Below, piece by piece: positions 26,421 to 39,629 of a stretch of 64,000 nt of DNA. Each line of letters starts with the position of its first letter. The stretch's first letter is position 1. The translations under genes were made by a program, and so were the position numbers. The notes beneath the pieces are model-generated. The model did not search any database. It was not told the DNA's origin and saw only the letters and a list, made by a program, of their open reading frames with translations. The stretch spans positions 12,674,802 to 12,738,801 of the forward strand of contig NC_058512.1 of assembly GCF_020382885.2 (NCBI RefSeq), given 5' to 3'. This DNA comes from Scatophagus argus. Lineage: Eukaryota; Chordata; Actinopteri; Scatophagidae.

Positions 26421-28410
26421 CAGTAGGAGCTTAGTCACCATGGTAACCATCATCCACAGCCAACAGACCCTCCTCCCTCCCTCCATCTCTTATCCTGTCA
26501 CCCCTCCCCCTCTGCATGGCTCCAATCCGCAGCCAGGAATGAAATGGGGTCCCGCTACCATCATGCTTTGCAGAAGGAAGCAGGAAGAAGCCAGGAGCAG
26601 TAAGCGAGCAGCAGAGTGGACGGCGGTACAGAGGAAAACAAACGGATGGTGGATGCAAGAGACACCGGTTAGGAAGGTATGGCCGTTGTTGCCTCCTGTT
26701 TACATTCAAGCTGCTCCTTCTCTCTAGGAGAATCCTTCCTCATTTACCTTTTCTCTCAACAGAAAAACACACAAACTGTGTCCAGAAATCATGGTGTGGC
26801 GAAGCTGACATACAGACAGATGGATGCTGCCGATGGATTTTAAAGGACAGTGCAGTAACCCTCGGAGGGTAAATAGTTTTTGCTTTGCTGTCAGGGGTAA
26901 ACAAATGTGACAAGGGACTGACTGTATTAGAGGAACATAAAGAAGTAAAATGCCATGTCCTCACACTGACAATGATGCCATTCAGTCTAACATGTAATGT
27001 ACAGGGGGACACGCCCACACACTTGCACAGGCACAGACACACTTTTGTCTCAGACAGTGAAATATAACCCTATGTATATAAAAATGAGCAATCTTAAACT
27101 TATCACTTACTCTTGATAAACACGACATTGCCAGGATTTATCCTCATCCTTATAAGTGAAATTGGCTACAAAAATACCAAAGCAGAAAATCTAACTCATC
27201 AGAGTTAAATGGTGTTTGCAGCCTGTACTCCTGTGCCCTGACTACCATAGCCGTCTCCACTGTTATTTCATTAAATTCATCAGTAAGCGAATCATATCAT
27301 TATGTCAGTTAGTGCTGACTGTGACTGTCTTCCGTGATATAGTTACTACAATAACTATTTTCAGCAAAGTTGTGATGGCAGTTTATGTGGCCCCCTTGGT
27401 GTTTTAGTAAGCTAGAGTGAAATCCTGACAGCGGTGCCCTCAGTCAGCAATGCTAAAAGCTGCTGATTTGTTCACTGACAATGGTGATTGAGTGCAGTCG
27501 GTTCAGCTTGAAAATTCTGCATATGGACATGTACTCGTGCTGACCATCATAAAAAAAAAAAATTCTGCGGATTAAATTTTGATTATTTCATAAACTATTA
27601 CTCCCAAAGCATTCACATTTTAGAGTGTTTTTTTAAGTCCACTTGTGGAGACTTAATCGAAGCTTTTTGAACTATACGAAACATGCAGAACTTTTAAATC
27701 AATCCGAATTTAGCTTCATCGTCTCACAAAATAACAGAACTTTTACATGTACAGATGTTCACGAGATTTTCATACTGTAATGTAATAAACACTAAAAATA
27801 AAAATCCCAATGCGAAACAGTTATCAGTAATATAATTTATAAAGTCAGTTTGCTACTAACTAGTAGGATAGCTGTTTTATTACTTTTAAATTTATTTATT
27901 ATTTTATTTTTATTTTTATATATTAATCTACCTTTTCTTAACAATGTGGGTGAAACTTCTCATTATGAGTTCATATTTCATTTATGGAAAGACAAAGATA
28001 AGATAAATGTACATCCAAAGACACAGATGTAATACACACCATTTCCCTGTGTGTTACATGTTTTTATCCAACTTGGCACATACAAATCATAATTAAAAAA
28101 CATGCAGCACTTGATATGAGCGTATTTCAAACAGATATAGGTTGTCTCGTGCAGTTCACACAGATAACAGCTGCATGTCTTGCTTGTTGCTCCTAAGCTG
28201 CTGTGCTCCATGGCCTACATCCTGAGGATGTAGTCCGATCCTTTCTTAACTGAGCTCATAATATTCTTGAACGACCCTAAAATTTAATGATTGACATTGT
28301 TGGGAACATTTGTCTTTAAAAGGAATGCAAGTCTCCACAATATGAGTAATACAAACACAGACACACAAACACACACACAAATGCCTTTCAGTTGGCGCAA
28401 AAAATGACAA

Positions 28411-28490
28411 GCCCCACCCTATTGGTGATCGAGCCAATAGGGAATGGTATGAGGGTGGGCAAAGGGCTGTTCTTATCTTATTATTTATTC
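28411..28490 (+). promoter_or_regulatory. Proximal promoter of slc26a1 with a palindromic CCAAT pair
   Basis: CCCTATTGG (28417-28425) and CCAATAGGG (28434-28442) form a 9-bp dyad with an 8-base spacer, giving two opposed CCAAT boxes as bound by NF-Y. Outer CCCACC and GGGTGG blocks extend the symmetry imperfectly. A GATA-like TTATCT follows at about 28473, and an AT-rich TATA-like stretch (TTATTTATTC, 28481-28490) lies just before the inferred first exon. The spacing fits a core promoter firing at about 28505-28515. Inferred from sequence only. Confidence 0.55.
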
Positions 28491-28504
28491 AGCACACTCA
28501 GATT

Positions 28505-28678
28505 TACTGCTGACTGACTGCTCAGATGTCTTCAGAGACGAAGAAAGAGAGAGACATACTGAGAGCTGCTCAAAGACACAGGCAGGCAGAGAGTTAAGGC
28601 AGTCAAAGCAGAGCTGATTCAAATACGACACATCATTGACTCGAGGTCCTGTTTGTCCCTGTGACAGTGACTCTGCAG
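28505..28678 (+). other. slc26a1: Non-coding first exon (5' UTR) of slc26a1
   Basis: A purine-rich stretch ends in CTGCAG followed by a textbook donor (gtgagt at 28679). The intron would run to the acceptor at 30960-30966, which opens the ATG-containing exon. The 5' boundary is a guess based on the TATA-like sequence. Splicing should be confirmed with transcripts. Confidence 0.5.
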
Positions 28679-30966
28679 GTGAGTATGTGATCACACATAA
28701 GTGACTTGAACTGTGTGGGATCTTTTAATCATTTGGATTTAAGTGTCCAAGAAATGTACTTTTTTGAGTGTACCTTCAATCATTAATTGTCCTTTATTTA
28801 AGTATTCTATGAACTACATTTGGGCAAGTAAGAATGACAGGATATCCTTCAATTCTGCTGCAGTTTGATGCGGATTTTCCGTCTGTGGAGAGCATTACTG
28901 AATTGGAGATATGTAGTCTGCATGAGATCTTTCATAATGACTGGTTACCTTTATGAATTTCCTTACTGTTTAATCTACTGACGCTATCTCTTGATCATTG
29001 GTTTTGCAAGTTGAGTTAAACATGGAGATTTGGACAATGATTTGCATCCTTTGAAATCCACCTGTTCTCTTAGCTGTAAAGCAAACTTTAAGTCAGCTGA
29101 GTACTGTTCTGGTTCTGATCTTATAAATTTAGTAGATTTTTTTTCTTTGGTTGTCAAGTGGAGAGCACCAGTTTTAGTTTTATGTATGCTACTTTTGCAT
29201 TTATTGTCACAATATCTATCATCAATTTAGTATTCAGGGTTTAAAAATTGGAATATTGCATTTGATGGTACTTTTGGCTAACGCAATTATAATTTAAAAA
29301 ATATATATAGTTGGCTAATTCACTGCAGTAGACTGAAGAATAAAGCAGATATTTTTGCTGCAATACTGAAGACCTTGCAGAACTTAATGTAAGTTTGTGA
29401 AGAAAAAACAAAGCAGCTAAATACTATTCAGTGAGTTTTTTCTGTGCTCACAGGGTAGTCCTTTAGACATGAAATCCATTAATTTTGCCCCTTTAGACTC
29501 TTAACATGACTGCATAGAAAAGATTTCAATTCTACATTTCAGATCATTTCTAAGCAGCAGTGGGGTGCTTTTACATCACATGATTCAAGAAGGACAAGAC
29601 TGATTTGAAATGGTTTTCAGAAACACCTTTAATCAATTCTTTTCAGTGCTGTTTAGGGCTGGCACTAAAGTAAATTGATTGTTTTGTTCCAAAAGGTCCT
29701 CAGTGTGACTCCTGTCATGTTCAGCAGTTAATCAGGTGTCTGTGTTTCTCTTCTTGAAAGAAAACCTTGTTTATGTGGACATTTTTTATCTGTTGGCAGG
29801 AGTGTTAAACACAAATGCAAGGTAGTTCTTGTTTTCTTGGTCCCTTTTTGGAAGATATTCTTTCACTTTTTTATGTTGTACCACAGAGTAACATGGCCTC
29901 ATTATTTATCTCCTGTGTCTTCTACTTGATATAAAGCCAGGTTTATAAGATCCATGTGAACACAAACTAAGCTCTATGTAGGTTTAATTACATGGTCAGC
30001 TCCTTGCAAAGTTAAAAGCTACTGTCCTGCAAAGTAAACTCCAGGACAATGTTCCATAGGAACAGTGAGAGGAAAGTCAACAAAGAAGAAAAAGATTGTT
30101 ACCAGCGCTGCTGCAGGAAGTCTCAATTACAGCACATACCAGTGTTGCCTTGATAACAGAGGCTGATAACACAACATTTAAAATGTTTTATGGTTTCTGT
30201 GACATGATTATCTCAGCTGAGACGCAGCTGCTGGAGAACAACTAACCTTATTAAGGTCGTCTGTGACCCATTAACCACAAGCTTCTTTCACGAGTGTCAT
30301 GAATATGTTGATCTCTCGTTTTTATTATGGGCATTGTCAGTTATGGGTTTTAAAGCCAATACTCGAATATATATCAGCATAACAAATGCTGAAAAAGTTT
30401 ATTTGATGTATATTTTGAGTATATTTTCAGTTTGGTTCATGTCCCATCTGCTAACATGGAGGGGAGGGGTTTATGAACTATACTTGAGCCAACCACTGGG
30501 GGGCGAATAAGATGTTTTGGATTGTTGGCTAGGTTATGCTGGCAATGAACAGGGAGTTTGTATGACATGTTGTCTGACTTATATTTCATTGCAAAAGTGT
30601 TGATGCAGTAATTGTTTTAATATGTAAATAAGAGAGCACAGACCATCAGACAGTCTCCAGCTGTGCTCGCGGGACAGCGGGACTCTGAGGTCGTACTTAA
30701 TCAAGCACCAACCAACACCTCCACCACTTGAGAAGAGGACAAAAACTACAAATAGCACTGTTCCTATAAAATAAAATGCATGTGTAAATGCCCCAGAACT
30801 CAAACATACTACAAAAGCAGTTTAGTGTGAAAATGGCATAACATAAAGATCCAGTATCTTGTCTACTGACTGAGGAAAACTCCACCGATTCTTACTCTTT
30901 CTGTTTCTTGTCTGTCCTGTCTAATTACCTCTCCCTCCCTCATTTTCCTTGGTGATGATCTCCCAG
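28679..30966 (+). other. Presumed intron 1 of slc26a1
   Basis: No coding exon was seen. The stretch carries a CTCF-like motif (CCACTGGGGGGCGA, 30493-30506) and otherwise AT-rich unique sequence. Confidence 0.45.
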
Positions 30967-31012
30967 GAGCACAGCTGACCATATTATCCACTGCCCCTGC
31001 CTCTCTAAGACC

Positions 31013-34000
31013 ATGGAGGAGGAAACCAAGGTGACAGAGACCACTCCGACCCCACCACCTCTCCTGGAACGCCAGGTTCGCCGGCGTCAGCCCACAGTTT
31101 CTGTCCTCAAATCCAAGCTGAAGCAGGGTGTGACCTGCTCTGTGCCCAGAGTCCGATCCACCCTGACTGGGATCTTCCCTGTGGTGCGCTGGCTGCCTAA
31201 ATACAAGCTCAAAGACTATGTCTGGGGCGATGTGATGTCGGGCATGATTGTTGGTATCATCTTGGTACCACAGGCTATTGCTTACTGCTTGTTGGCAGGA
31301 GTGGAGCCCATCTATGGTTTATACACTTCATTTTATGCCAACATCATCTACTTCCTCATGGGGACGTCCAGACATGTCTCTGTGGGGATCTTCAGCCTCA
31401 TGAGCCTCATGGTCGGACAGGTAATGGATCACAAGTGACATACAATCATAAAATACGGGTCTCGTGCATTTTTAATTGTGGGCAAATTTGACTTTAAATT
31501 TCTTCACTTGTACAGCATTTATGTATTTATTACAGTTGTATGATTTCATTTAATTAATTAACCAAGATTTGTTGCAGGTGGTGGATAGGGAATTGTTCCT
31601 GGCAGGTTTTGATCTCAATGAGGACTCCACAGAATCTGGCCTTGATGTGTTTAATGCCACACTGGGCACTAACCTCACAGGTGGTAAACTACAGGGCGTG
31701 GAGCTAATGGGTCTACATTGCAGGAAGGAGTGTTACGCCATCAGCATCGCTACTGCCCTTACATTCTTGGCTGGCATCTATCAGGTAAAGGAATAGTATT
31801 CTCACATTACACTGCCAGAACTCTAAGGTGTAAAATAAAAATGTATATCCGAAATAAAGCCACCCTGTGGTGTATTTTACAACTAGTAGCATTATGGAGA
31901 TGATGTGGAGATGTGTGATGTGCTACACAGTGGTGCTGATATGTTCATATCACTTGAATGATTAACAGTTTATGGTGGAAATGTACCACACGTTCTCCCT
32001 GAAGTACATCATCCTTAGTGAACTTTATTGTGGTGCTGGAGGAAAAGTCAGGGGATCACCGAAGTCATTGGGATACATCATATAGGAATCATAAATGCCT
32101 GTACAAAATTGTGTGCCAGTTTATCTTCAACGTTGAGATACTTCATTATTTAAGTGACTATCTTTCTCGTTCCCGTCTCGTTCTTCTCCCTCTTCCTTTC
32201 CTGCTCCACCTCCTGATCATCTCACTAGGTCATGATGGCTGTGTTTCGGCTAGGCTTTGTTTCTGTATACCTTTCAAGTCCTATGCTGGATGGTTTTGCC
32301 ACTGGAGCCTCTTTCACCATCCTGACCGTGCAGGCTAAATACCTGTTGGGTCTAAAGATTCCCCGTCACCATGGCTATGGCACAGTTGTCGTCACCTGGA
32401 TTAACATCTTCGCCAACATTCATAAGACCAACTTTTGTGACCTGATCACTAGTGCCATCTGTATCTCTGTATTAGGTGAAGACGTCTGTTTTACATATTC
32501 CTCATCAGATTCTCGGTTACTGTAAACTGCCTCATCTGCTTCTGCTTTAATGAATGATATACTACATTTTCCCAGAATAACATGGGAAGAGGCATCCAAA
32601 TACTGTCTATATATTTTTGATAGCATACAGGTTTTTTCCACAATAACAAGTATTTATCATGAATATATTATATAATATATTATTTATAATTTAAAGTGGC
32701 AGGGAAAGAGATCCAGGAGCACTACAAGAATCGTCTGAAGATCCCTCTGCCAACTGAGCTGATAGTCGTGGTGGGAGCTACACTGGCCAGCCATTTTGGG
32801 GAGCTGAACGCCCGTTACAGCTCCAGTGTTTCTGGTCACATCCCCACAGGATTCATTCCCCCCCAGGTGCCCAGCTTTGGTCTGATGCCACGGGTGGCAC
32901 TAGATGCCATTCCTCTGGCAATTATTAGGTAATCCACTACAGATTTAACAACATATGCAACTGGCATCACCATGTGTCTCTTATCTGAGCTGTTACAGAT
33001 ATAATTTGGTAGCTGGACTACTGTTTGGCACAGATATGAGCCCTTATTGTCCATATTGAGGTCTAATTGCATTTTCTCCCCAAAATACAAACAACAATGG
33101 ACATTTCCTCCCTATTATTTATGTTCTTAAAAAAAAAAAAAAAGAAAAGTGGTTAATTTGATAGATGATAAGCACTCTTGAAACAGATTAAAGAGATGAA
33201 ATTGACAATTGAGTTTTGATTAAAAAAATATTTATGGGTACAGAAATATGGCTTTTTTTATCACTAGTGACTGTATGGGATAAAAGAAAAAATACAGTTT
33301 TATTTACTTTTGTTACAGTATTCTGGAATATTAATCAGTTATAATCTGATCACCCTAAATGTATGTTTACATCAAATCTAAAAAGATTTTTATGAAATAA
33401 AAGATTTATTCACAGTCTCAGTTGGTAAACAAATATAATTTTGTCTTATAGTTTTGCCTTCACGGTGTCCCTGTCTGAGATGTTTGCAAAGAAAAATGGC
33501 TACACGGTTCGTCCTAACCAGGAGATGCTGGCAATTGGTTTCTGTAACATCATCCCCTCCTTCTTCCACTGTTTCACCACCAGTGCAGCACTTGCAAAAA
33601 CCATGGTGAAGGACTCAACAGGCTGCCAGACACAGGTGAATTTCATAGCCTATTTTGAAAGTGGTGCTTTTTCAATGACTGGTCCAATCATTTCCTTTGT
33701 TTTGAGGATTCAGACGTAAATATTGATTCAATATTCCTCTGATAACAAGTTCTTGCTTTCCTATGTGAGGAAATGGTTTCTAGGAATATCACTGTCAGGT
33801 CTGTCCTTGGTCTATATGTAGAAAATACTGTATTTTACCTGTTTATGTTAACTTTGTGGAAAGTGTTCACTATTAACATCCTTCTCCTTCTATGTCTCTG
33901 TATCATATCCGTCAGGTATCAAGTTTGATCAGCGCCCTGGTTGTTCTTCTCGTCCTCCTCTTCTTTGCTCCTTTCTTCTACAATCTACAGAAGTGCGTTC

Positions 34001-34873
34001 TTGCCTCTATCATCATTGTCAGCCTTCGGGGTGCCCTGAGGAAGTTCAAAGACGTCCCAGCTAAGTGGCGTGCCAGCCGGAACGATGCCATCGTGTGGCT
34101 GGTCACCATGTCAGCCACAGCTCTAATCAGTGTAGAGATGGGTCTCCTGGTGGGAATAGTTTTTTCTATGATCTGCATCATCTTTAAGACCCAGAACCCA
34201 AAGGTGAGTAATGAACTTCGGAGTGATATTGGCCTTTAGTGATTTCATTTCTTTCATTTCATTTCTTGTCTAATATGATGTCTGATGTCAGGTCTCTCTT
34301 CTGGGCCGAGTCAATGATACTGATCTTTATGAGGACATAGACGAGTACAAGGACCTCATACCACCACCGCGAGTTCAGGTCTTCCGCTTCCAGGCTCCTC
34401 TGTACTACGCCAACAAGGAATCATTCCTCAAATCTCTCTACAAAGCTGTTGGAGTTGAACCGTTCTTGGAGATGACTAAGAGAAGAAAGGCAGAGAAGAA
34501 GGCCAACGAGGTTTACTTGAAACAGGCCCAGGCAAATGGGGATAAAAACAATGGAGAGGTTAATATTGGACTTGTCCAAAGAGATATAGATTTCCACACC
34601 ATAGTTTTAGATTGCTCTGCCATTCCCTTCATAGACTCCACAGGCATGGCCACATTTAAAGGGCTGGTCAAGGAATATAAAGAGATCAGTGTGAGTGTAC
34701 TCCTGGCCAGCTGTAATACCTCAGTCATCGATACCCTGCAGCAGGGACAATTCTTTGGGAAAAATAATGAAAACATGACTATCCTGCTATTTCATACAGT
34801 TCACGCTGCTGTTCTTCATGCAAACAGTACATTTGCAGCAGCAGAAAGCAAGCCAGAAGACGCTGTGGTGTAG
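31013..34873 (+). CDS. slc26a1: Sulfate/oxalate anion exchanger, SLC26A1 (SAT-1) type
   Basis: Seven coding exons join in phase: 31013-31420, 31578-31784, 32229-32475, 32697-32928, 33452-33635, 33916-34203 and 34292-34873. They give 715 aa (human SLC26A1: 701). The start ATG has a strong context (ACCATGG) 46 bases into its exon. The first transport helices lie at residues 73-107. The SLC26 signature [19 protein letters not shown] is at 117-135. Two Asn glycosylation sites lie in the loop after the signature, and [11 protein letters not shown] and the later helices follow. A C-terminal STAS domain spans about 540-705, with its DSTG loop at 637-640. In mammals SAT-1 is a basolateral exchanger of sulfate for bicarbonate or oxalate in kidney and liver. 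Closeness to SLC26A1 rather than A2 was judged by eye along the full length. No break or frameshift was found. Confidence 0.95.
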
Positions 34874-36538
34874 GGCAGCTAGAAGAAGAAAGGGACAGAG
34901 AAAATGTGGTGGTTTCTTCCATTTCTCATTCTCCTTTCTTTAGTAAACCTAAAAGTGGTATTTAGGTTTAGGTATGCTATGTTATCATCGTTGACAATAC
35001 TGCAGGTTGTAGCTTTGAGGTTGCCTTTGTCAAAGAAAGCATTGGAATGCCAAGAGGGCCCAGAAAACTATCCTATTAAGAGTTTTTTTTGTTTGTTTGT
35101 TTGTTTTTCCAAGATTTAAAATGCAATGCAATTTCAGCCCAAAAGCATGGTCATTTCATAAAAATAAGTATTTAGTAACCATTTAGTAGAAAAGCGAGTT
35201 ATTTTTTGAACTGGCACCCTATGACTGAAGAAAAATAAGGGAAACAAATGAAAAATCCTACGACAATCAGAATACATAATAATATCTTAAACCTAATTTT
35301 TGTGCAAATACACTGATATTTCAATATCAGTTTTTCTCTATAACTAGCAAGAAAACAATATGGTGGACAGTTTTCTTTCTGGTAAACAAAAATATCCTAG
35401 CTGGGCTTCTTTTGTGATCTCTGACTGCATTCATGCATTACTGGTGCTGGGAAGGGGTACCTGCAGATGCTGGCACACCACCAGTTTCTTGCTCGGAACC
35501 AAGCTAATAGGACAGCAACAGAGGCTGCCCCTTGACACTAAGATGGTTTCATGGGTTAGGGTCTAATCTAATATCTATCTATCTAATATGGACTTAGTCC
35601 TGAGAAAGTAACAGACTAGATATGTAGATGAGTAAAGATTAAGGAAGGTGAAGAGATTAAAAAAGGAAAAGACAGTGGCAGTAGACAGTGGTTGTCAGTC
35701 TCATGTAAATCAAGATCACATCATCACATCATGAAAAGCAGTATGACATGCAGTTATCCCTACATTAGAACAACGCAATCAAATTGAAGATTCATCAACT
35801 TGACCTTCCGATAAAAGTTAGAAGAAAAAATAAAAAGAAAGTTAAGGTAAATATAAAGTCAATAAAATAATATCACTGATTAGCTAACAAATTTTACAAA
35901 TTTCCATATAATAATAATAATAATGATAATGATATGGACTTTAGAGTAAATCAGTGGCTTATTTTTAGTCACCGAATCTGAATGCTGGGATTCTGAGACC
36001 AAGGTGTGTGTCTGAAAGCTTTTCAGGCACTGCCCATGATCCACAGCTTCAGTGATATCAACAGTGAGGTATAATAAACATAAACCTAGCAAGCACTGTA
36101 ACTCACATTTAATCTGTGCATGCTTGCTCGTTTAGTGTAGTGTTTTACTTTACAACAGTTTTATATGAACGTTGGTAAGCACAAATGTGTATTCCATTTG
36201 AGTTCATATTCAGTTGCTGAATGTCTTTCATGTCTTTCAGTTTTTCATGTGAGACTATTGTGTCACTACAAAGCTGTTCTGAATTTTTATATCATTTTGT
36301 CTTTGGCCAAAGTCCATAATAATGGCCTTAATCCAGGAGTCCAGAGTTCTGGACTTGGAGATTCAGCCACTATAAGCAGTACTTCCTGAGGTGCCAGCTA
36401 TTATCCTGGCTCTCAAAACCATTTCTAAAAGGCCAGTTGATCTCTTCCTGACTTAAAGCAGGAGCACTCATACACAGCAGGAAGAGAAGCCTATTGCCCT
36501 CAGACAAGGACAGTGTGGTCTGTTCTCATACAAATAAA
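34874..36538 (+). other. slc26a1: 3' UTR of slc26a1
   Basis: AT-rich unique sequence follows the TAG stop. Candidate poly(A) signals are AATAAA at 35829-35834 and 36533-36538. Which is used is unknown. The stretch holds no other gene. Confidence 0.45.
36533..36538 (+). terminator. Candidate poly(A) signal of slc26a1
   Basis: AATAAA in a plus-strand context about 1.66 kb after the stop codon. An alternative signal lies at 35829-35834. Confidence 0.35.
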
Positions 36539-37226
36539 GGGTTTACATGCATTTGAGTTCTCGGGTTCCAGATGAAAGTTAGTCATCATATGGTGCTTCT
36601 GAACTTTGTATTTTTTTCAGTAAACTGATGACAGCAGGTGATGCCACATAAATGCTTCACTGCCACTGTTTTGTTAAATGTTATGTGGTTCTATGTTTAT
36701 TAAATCATGGCCTTAGTCTTGCATTTTATTGGTATAAAATTTTAATTAAAACATTAAAAATTTCTTGAAAGTACCCAACCTTCATAAAGGACCTGTTTGT
36801 ACTGTCATGTGAACAGGATCATGTCAAAAAGATAAGCGTTTATGAACTGGTATTATAATAAGATGTAGATATTGTTTGTAAATTTAAAATGATCATTTTG
36901 GATTTTCATACATTCACTTTGTCATCAAAGGTTTTACCTATGTATTAATTTAATTCAAATCAGGATAGTGTTTATGTTACATTTGAGAGGAAGTTTGTTT
37001 GACTTTTTGACAGTGTTGACATTCAACACTCATATACAAACACTGCCTTAATGTTCAAAACTTGAATTAAACTAACATGTTTTTAGTGGACTGATTGACT
37101 GTGTGAATTATTGCCAGTATTAACAGATGTTTATCAACAGATGTTTATCATTTGTTAAGGACAAATGTTATTTTACCATCATCATCATTATTATTATTGT
37201 TGCTGTTGTTGTTTTTATCATCATCA

Positions 37227-37265
37227 GTAGTAGTAGTAGTAGTAGCAGTAGTAGTAGTAGTAGTA
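37227..37265. repeat. (TAG)n microsatellite
   Basis: About 13 TAG units with one CAG interruption, preceded by short ATT, TTG and ATC triplet runs from about 37180. Confidence 0.95.
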
Positions 37266-37694
37266 TTGTTGTTGTTATTTTGCCAAAGGAAGAAATATTA
37301 AAGCTGCAGTAATCACTTTGCTCATACTAGCAATTGATACACATTACAATTGTTATACAAAATACGTGTATTTCTGCAGTTCTTATCTCTACTGAGCATC
37401 TTTCAGTTCACTTTTCCAGTTTTATGGCTCACAACTTACCACTCTAAAATTATATTTGAAAAACTCAACACAATCTCTTCCAGGTCTGCACCATAACATA
37501 ATTTCTGAAAAGAATGGAAGCCAACAGTTTTAAATGGAGTTAACAGTGATTGTGACACTGGGGGAAAACAAACAAACAAACAATGACGCTAAATATGCTG
37601 GAAAATACAAAACTTTAAAAAGTTGAATGTCACTTGAAAAGTCACTTTGTCATTGGAAAAGATAACCTGAAAGTTTAAGAGATACACAATACAG

Positions 37695-38215
37695 ACAAAA
37701 TTATAGAGATGGAGCTGATTTTTCAGAGCTGGGGTTGGCCTCTCACTTCCAGTGAAGGGAAATCTTAATGCTTCAGCATACCAAGACATTTTGGACAATG
37801 CCATGCTTCCAGCTTTATGGCAACAGTTTGGGGAAGGTCCTTCTCTAATCCAGCATGACTGTGTCCCAGTGCACAAAACAAAGCTCCATAAAGACATGGT
37901 TGAACGAGTTTGGTGTGAAAGAACTTGATTGGCCCACACAGAGCCCTGACCTCAAACACCTTTGAGATGAACTGGAAGGGAGATTGTGAGCCAGGCCTTT
38001 TACTCCAACATCGGTATCTGACCTCACTATTGCTCTACTGCATGAATGGGCAAAAAATTCAAAGTCTTGTGGGAAGCCTTCACAGAAGAGTGGAGACTGT
38101 TATAGCTGCAAGCTGTCTACGTATTTAGAATGTGATTATCAAAATCCCTAATGGTCGTGAAAGTCCAAGTTGGTGTAATGGTCTGGTTGCCGAGCTGGTT
38201 GTCTATATAGTGTAT
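37695..38215 (+). mobile_element. Degraded Tc1-like DNA transposon remnant, copy A
   Basis: This copy aligns by eye with two others in the window (49.84-50.36 and 53.66-54.11 kb). They share blocks such as CAGCATACCAAGACATTTTG and CTTGA.TGGCCCACACAGAG. The second block, read in its original frame, gives the Tc1 transposase phrase [10 protein letters not shown] near the third catalytic residue. Copy A lacks part of the following ..NPI.. block, carries frameshifts and stops, and cannot code for a protein. The right end (ctatatagtg) resembles the terminal repeat. Confidence 0.75.
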
Positions 38216-39615
38216 TTTTGCTTATTTTTGAAAACTACAACTACATTCTTGAAATGAAAAGGCCTCCAAATGAAAGTTGACTGATATGATGATTAGTGTA
38301 GAAAAGACTGAGCTGCTGTGTCAGGCTCCTTGTAACTATCCATTAGTTTATGAGGTAATATACTCATTATCTGTGTACAAGATAATCATCATACTTTTAA
38401 CACTGACAGAATGCCTTATTATGTTTGAAGTCATTCTAAATGATAGCACTACTACAACATTTCATGTGATTACTCTTCCCAAACTTACAGAGAGTCCATA
38501 TGTTTATGCCTAGTTACATATTCATGTATACTTTAAAGGCCTGTCATTTACTTATTAGTTGTAAATGTGCTATGAGAGAGCTGCACCAAGACTGTCAATG
38601 ATTAAATGACACAATGTTTCACACCATAAGCGCAAAGTTCAAAATGTTAAGCTTTCTACCGACATCACTAAACCTGTCAACAATCCAGCTGAATTAAAAA
38701 GAAAGCACCTTGAAGGAGCAGTGCTTTCTTTTCTAAATCAAATGGCAAGAATGTGGATAAGCTTGTTTCTCTAAACATCTAACTGCCGCTTTTAACCGCT
38801 TTTTTATATATTATGTCCATGTTTTATATGGCACATCCCCAAACTTTGATGCATCTTGACGTCTTGCCTGAGAACTTGATGTAAAAGTTTTCATGTTATG
38901 CTTTTAGTCAGACACTATCATACAGTATGTCAGGTCCAATAGTCTCCTTCCTGGTAACAGGAATACATATATATTAAGTTTTGCTTTTTCTCTGCACTGA
39001 TTTTTAAATCAAGTGAAAACCAGTTCAAAGCCAAGTATATGTTCAGGATTTTCCATCATCGTGGCATCAGACACCCTTTGCATAAATATCCATTACTGAA
39101 TGAGGTGGTTTAGTGATGGTATATAATTTTCTAACATAATTGTCATATTTACAAAGTCACTCAAATCAGCAATCATTCTAAATTACATCATTGCCATCAC
39201 ACAGGAAATAAAAAACAAGATGAAGAAAAACTCCTGTCCACTCATTTTTTTTTTTTTTTGGCACAAACTGCAATAATCTTTGTGCACGATACTTAAAGAG
39301 AATGGTTTACAGTGCATTTCAGCCGGCTAAGACCGATGCCATGAGCATGTGGTTTGAACTATGATCTGCTGTGTCATTAGGTAGTCCCTGTACTTAACAA
39401 GCACGTCAAATTGCTTACTGAAATGAATCACTAGATACTTGACACTGGGGGAACAGAGAACACCTCTACTCTGCAACAGTCTGCACAATCCACAACCATA
39501 ACAAACAATGGATGACTGAACTGGTCAAGTGAAGTGAAAAAACATGGAGATGCTAACTCACATTTTCTTTTATCTCTTAAAATGTTGCCCATTCATGAGT
39601 AACTTTTGTATCAAT

Positions 39616-39629
39616 GCTGCCCTCTATTG
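39616..39629 (-). promoter_or_regulatory. CTCF-like core motif, minus strand
   Basis: The minus strand reads CAATAGAGGGCAGC, about 12 of 14 matches to the CTCF core when aligned. Its orientation converges with the plus-strand motifs upstream of slc26a1. Occupancy is unknown. Confidence 0.35.

Larger units (their letters stand above)
17800..28400. other. Gene-free stretch upstream of slc26a1
   Basis: No exon was supported on either strand. It contains CTCF-like motifs (20068-20081, 22362-22375, 22454-22467), a high-complexity block at 21480-21720 that may be conserved non-coding DNA, AT and CA microsatellites, and a probable retroelement fragment near 24.1 kb. It also has a locally GC-richer segment at 26440-26690. 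Confidence 0.55.

Noticed and set aside
33978-34181. Minus-strand frame within slc26a1
   Set aside because: Antisense shadow of coding exon 33916-34203, whose plus frame matches SLC26A1 along its whole length.
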